This document shows positions 6,575-8,609 of a DNA stretch of 8,609 nucleotides, piece after piece. The DNA is from an uncultured Collinsella sp. (GTDB lineage Bacteria; Actinomycetota; Coriobacteriia; Coriobacteriales; Coriobacteriaceae). The notes under the pieces are model-generated. The model saw nothing but the letters and a program-made list of their open reading frames with translations. It searched no databases and was not told the DNA's origin. Positions within the stretch are counted from its first letter, which is position 1; every line of letters begins with the position of its first letter. The translations under genes and the position numbers were made by a program. The stretch is from contig CAADUS010000176.1 of NCBI GenBank assembly GCA_900752275.1, forward strand, positions 1 to 8,609, read 5' to 3'.

Positions 6575-6617
6575 GTCCCCAACGACTGGTCGTGTAAGAA
6601 CGTCCCCAATGACTAGG
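6575..6617 (+). repeat. Imperfect direct repeat GTCCCCAAYGACTRG
   Basis: GTCCCCAACGACTGG at 6575-6589 recurs as GTCCCCAATGACTAG at 6602-6616, matching 13 of 15 bases with a 27-base period. The first copy is part of a small dyad, ACGAC-TG-GTCGT, at 6582-6593. ACGTCCCC at 6600-6607 echoes the GGGACGT core of the neighbouring hairpins. The whole of 6510-6617 therefore looks like one repetitive intergenic cluster. Confidence 0.5.
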
Positions 6618-6665
6618 CCGCTTGCCTGCGATTTTTGACCGTTGGGCGGGCGCTTCGCCGTTGCC

Positions 6666-6681
6666 GCAAAAACGTTTTTGC
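6666..6681. promoter_or_regulatory. 16-bp perfect palindrome upstream of pckA, LacI/CcpA-like operator candidate
   Basis: GCAAAAACGTTTTTGC is fully self-complementary with a central CG, the shape of LacI/GalR-family operators and of catabolite-response (cre) elements. It lies 75-90 bases before the pckA start. PEP carboxykinase is a gluconeogenic enzyme commonly under carbon control, so a role in regulation is plausible. Which protein binds is unknown. Confidence 0.45.
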
Positions 6682-6698
6682 ATATCGGGTACAACGGG

Positions 6699-6714
6699 CT
6701 TTACGTGAGTAAAG
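6699..6714. promoter_or_regulatory. CTTTAC-N4-GTAAAG dyad in the pckA leader
   Basis: CTTTAC (6699-6704) and GTAAAG (6709-6714) form a perfect 6-base inverted repeat with a 4-base spacer, 18 bases downstream of the larger palindrome. No good -35/-10 pair stands out nearby. TACAAC at 6690-6695 is a possible -10 box without a convincing -35, so the dyad could lie over the transcription start. Confidence 0.35.
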
Positions 6715-6744
6715 TGCGCGCTGCGTCCGCGTGTCGCGTTTTTA

Positions 6745-6751
6745 AAGGAGG
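6745..6751 (+). promoter_or_regulatory. Strong ribosome binding site fixing the pckA start
   Basis: AAGGAGG lies 4 bases before ATG at 6756. This supports that ATG over the in-frame start at 6642, which would add 38 residues, has no such site and would run through the palindromes. Confidence 0.8.
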
Positions 6752-6755
6752 CCCC

Positions 6756-8426
6756 ATGCCTGGTGTTACCCCTGCAGAAGTTTTGTCCAACTTTGGCATT
6801 ACGCTGGTCGAAGATCCCGCCGATAATCAGCCCCGCCTGTTGGTCGATCTACCCGCCGCGGAGCTCGTCGAGCACGCCATCCGCCGCGAAGAAGGCCGCA
6901 TGGCATCCAACGGCGCGCTGGTGATCGAGACGGGGGAGCGCACCGGCCGTTCCCCCAACGATCGCTTTATCGTTGACACCCCCGATGTCCACGATAAGAT
7001 TGCCTGGGGCGCCGTCAACCGACCGCTTTCGATCGAGAGCTACGAGACCATCAAGGCCGGTATTGTCGACTATCTCAACGAGCGCGATGTGTTCGTCACC
7101 CGCGGCATGGCCGGCGCCGACCGCAACCACACGCGTCGCCTGCTCGTCGCCTGCGAGCGTGCCAGCCAGGCGCTCTTTATTAAGCAGATGCTCGCCCGTC
7201 CGCTCGCCCGCGAAATTGCGCGCACCGGCGAGCCGGACTTTTGTGTGCTCGCGGCGCCCGGTTACCAGTGCGACCCCGCCATCAAGGGCCTCAACTCCAG
7301 CGCCGCCGTGGTCATCAACTTCCAGGAGCGCGTGATTCTGGTTGCCGGCACCGGTTACTCCGGCGAAATCAAAAAGTCCATCTTCAGCGTCATGAACTAC
7401 CTGCTGCCCGTCGAGGACGACGTGCTGCCCATGCACTGCTCGGCCAGCATGGATCCCGTCACGCACGAGACCGCGGTGTTCTTTGGCCTCTCCGGCACGG
7501 GCAAGACCACGCTTTCGGCCAACCCTACGCGCCTGCTGATCGGCGACGACGAGCACGGTTGGTCCGACATGGGCATCTTTAACGTCGAGGGCGGCTGCTA
7601 CGCCAAGTGCGAGGGCCTGGACGCGTTCCACGAGCCCGAGATCTTCAACGCCGTTCGCTTTGGCGCCATCTGCGAAAACGTGGTGCTCGACGAGAATCGC
7701 AAGCCCAACTACGATGACGTCTCGATCACGCACAACACGCGCGTGGCCTATCCCGTCGAGCATATTCCCAACGCGTGGACCAAGGGCATGGGCACCACCC
7801 CGAGCGTCGTGCTGTTTTTGACCTGCGATGCCTTTGGCGTGCTGCCGCCCATCTCGCGCCTGACGGCCGACGCCGCCATGTATCACTTTGTGACGGGCTT
7901 CACCGCCAAGATTCCTGGCACCGAGGTCGGCGTCACCGAGCCCATGCCCACGTTCTCCTCGCTGTTTGGCGAGCCGTTTATGCCGCTCGATCCCATGGTC
8001 TATGCCAAGATGCTCGGCGAGCGTATCGCCGACGGTCGCACCCGCGTCTATCTGGTCAACACTGGCTGGATTGGCGGCGGTTATGGCGTGGGCCATCGAA
8101 TCGAGCTTGCATACACGCGCGCCCTGGTGGCCCGCGCCCTCGACGGTACCATCGAGGACAGCGAGTTCGTGCACGACGATATCTTTAACGTCGACATTCC
8201 CACCACGTGCCACGGTGTGCCCGACGGCATCCTGGTGCCGCGCCAGTACTGGCAGAGCACCGCGCGCTACGACGAGGCTGCGCACAACCTGGCGGTGATG
8301 TTTGAGGAGAACTTCGAGAAGAAGTACTCGCACCTGCCCGAGTCCGTCAAAGCCGCCGGCCCGCACGCCCAGGTGTCCGCCGAGGCCCGTCATCGCGGCC
8401 GCGGGTTGCTGGGACTCCGCCGCTAG
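6756..8426 (+). CDS. pckA: Phosphoenolpyruvate carboxykinase, ATP-dependent (EC 4.1.1.49)
   Basis: This cytoplasmic enzyme interconverts oxaloacetate + ATP and PEP + CO2 + ADP. It works in gluconeogenesis or, in CO2-rich anaerobes, in the carboxylating direction. From the ATG at 6756 it has 556 residues. Diagnostic blocks are ERTGRSPNDRF at 61-71 (R65 matches the substrate-binding Arg of E. coli), GEIKKS at 203-208 with a metal-binding Lys, MHCSAS with H227, the P-loop GLSGTGKTT at 244-252, LIGDDEHGW at 261-269 (D264/D265), NVEGGCYAKC, and HNTRVAYPVEHI. The P-loop and spacing are of the ATP type, not the GTP type. The usual C-terminal AAGP falls at 533-536, near the 540-residue E. coli end; 20 further Arg-rich residues follow and look non-conserved. 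It stands downstream of lctP but probably has its own leader and control sites. Confidence 0.95.
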   Translation: MPGVTPAEVLSNFGITLVEDPADNQPRLLVDLPAAELVEHAIRREEGRMASNGALVIETGERTGRSPNDRFIVDTPDVHDKIAWGAVNRPLSIESYETIKAGIVDYLNERDVFVTRGMAGADRNHTRRLLVACERASQALFIKQMLARPLAREIARTGEPDFCVLAAPGYQCDPAIKGLNSSAAVVINFQERVILVAGTGYSGEIKKSIFSVMNYLLPVEDDVLPMHCSASMDPVTHETAVFFGLSGTGKTTLSANPTRLLIGDDEHGWSDMGIFNVEGGCYAKCEGLDAFHEPEIFNAVRFGAICENVVLDENRKPNYDDVSITHNTRVAYPVEHIPNAWTKGMGTTPSVVLFLTCDAFGVLPPISRLTADAAMYHFVTGFTAKIPGTEVGVTEPMPTFSSLFGEPFMPLDPMVYAKMLGERIADGRTRVYLVNTGWIGGGYGVGHRIELAYTRALVARALDGTIEDSEFVHDDIFNVDIPTTCHGVPDGILVPRQYWQSTARYDEAAHNLAVMFEENFEKKYSHLPESVKAAGPHAQVSAEARHRGRGLLGLRR

Positions 8427-8470
8427 CGCCGCCTTAGACCCAAAACCACCACGAAGGGGACAGTGAACTG

Positions 8471-8503
8471 CCTCCCATTTCTTGGACATCGGGAAATGGG
8501 AGG
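8471..8503. terminator. 11-bp perfect hairpin inside the IS left end
   Basis: CCTCCCATTTC (8471-8481) pairs perfectly with GAAATGGGAGG (8493-8503) around an 11-base loop, and TTTT follows at 8504-8507. It is the only strong hairpin after pckA, 45 bases past the stop codon. It may end pckA transcripts, and may also shield the transposase frame from outside transcription, as known for other IS ends. The T run is short, so termination would be partial. Confidence 0.45.
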
Positions 8504-8558
8504 TTTTGGAGTGGGTATGATGAATTGGACACCTAGTTAAGAGCGAAAGGTGTTCAAG

Positions 8559-8609
8559 ATGACCCAAAGAAGAAAGCGATATGACAGGCAGTTCAAGGTC
8601 TAGGCGGCA
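8559..8609 (+). pseudogene. IS3-family OrfA (transposase helix-turn-helix) 5' end with in-frame stop at codon 15
   Basis: From ATG at 8559 the frame reads MTQRRKRYDRQFKV, then TAG at 8601-8603, then Ala-Ala at the window edge. Basic N-termini ending in an FK-x-x-A(A/V) pattern are typical of IS3 OrfA proteins, which bind the element's ends. The pattern expects an ordinary residue where TAG stands; CAG (Gln) would need one C-to-T change. GAAAGG at 8545-8550 is a ribosome site 8 bases before the ATG. Unless the stop is suppressed, or a downstream start or a frameshift rescues it, OrfA is dead. Only 51 bases are visible, so the pseudogene call is provisional. Confidence 0.55.

Larger units (their letters stand above)
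8464..8609 (+). mobile_element. Left end of an IS3-family (IS150-like) insertion sequence, cut by the window edge
   Basis: TGAACTGC at 8464, followed by CCCATTTCTTGGACA (8474-8488), closely resembles the IS150 left terminal repeat as I recall it (TGTACTGCACCCATTT, then GTTGGACG). About 95 bases in, a frame opens whose N-terminus looks like an IS3-type OrfA. The element starts 37 bases after the pckA stop and continues beyond the window, so its right end and target duplication cannot be seen. A possible -10 box for the transposase, TATGAT, lies at 8516-8521. Confidence 0.7.

Noticed and set aside
4927..6609. Long open frame antisense to lctP (about 560 codons, His/Arg/Gly-rich)
   Set aside because: Its composition is that of a GC-rich antisense frame. 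It has no recognisable domain, and lctP on the other strand is a clear family member.
6642..6755. 38-residue N-terminal extension of pckA from an upstream in-frame start
   Set aside because: The strong AAGGAGG just before 6756 and the family's normal N-terminus favour the shorter protein; the extension would be translated across two palindromes.
4933..8426. lctP and pckA as one operon
   Set aside because: A 251-base gap with hairpins, repeats and operator-like palindromes separates them; a shared transcript is possible but not supported.
6849..8567. Long open frame antisense to pckA (about 570 codons)
   Set aside because: It mirrors the strongly biased codons of pckA, has no family resemblance, and runs into the IS end.

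Overview
The window is GC-rich chromosomal DNA. Its gene content and codon style suggest an anaerobic actinomycete of the Coriobacteriia, with Collinsella or a close relative as the best guess. That placement rests on overall impression (high GC, an ATP-type PEP carboxykinase, an IS150-like element, GGGACGTTCC-type intergenic repeats), not on a marker gene, so treat it as tentative. I see no rRNA, tRNA, CRISPR array or phage gene.

Layout: (1) 1-97 is short non-coding DNA downstream of the first gene, with nothing I can name. (2) 98-1699, minus: a CPA1 cation/proton antiporter with two C-terminal RCK_C-like domains. (3) 1700-2020: a divergent gap with a weak candidate promoter and a 17-bp dyad facing the next gene. 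(4) 2021-2860, plus: a PPP-type metallophosphoesterase. (5) 2861-3178: a convergent gap holding a 123-bp element bounded by perfect 18-bp inverted repeats, which looks like a MITE or a long structured hairpin. (6) 3179-4753, minus: a multi-pass MOP/Wzx-like flippase with a long charged N-terminal tail and a TTG start. (7) 4754-4932: a second divergent gap with a -10 box for the flippase and a dyad. (8) 4933-6504, plus: a lactate-permease-family transporter. (9) 6505-6755: a gap rich in repeats and palindromes, with two overlapping mutually exclusive hairpins after lctP and two perfect dyads in the pckA leader. (10) 6756-8426, plus: ATP-dependent PEP carboxykinase. (11) 8464-8609: the left end of an IS3-family (IS150-like) insertion sequence whose first reading frame has an in-frame stop at codon 15.

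The only evident metabolic link is between the last two complete genes. A lactate-type carboxylate importer followed by PEP carboxykinase would fit carbon flow between imported organic acids, oxaloacetate and PEP. The repeat-filled gap and the operator-like palindromes between them argue for separate transcription units. The antiporter, phosphoesterase and flippase look like independent single-gene units. I found no convincing new multi-gene system. The most interesting material is non-coding: the 123-bp inverted-repeat element, the switch-like double hairpin after lctP, and the palindromes upstream of pckA.
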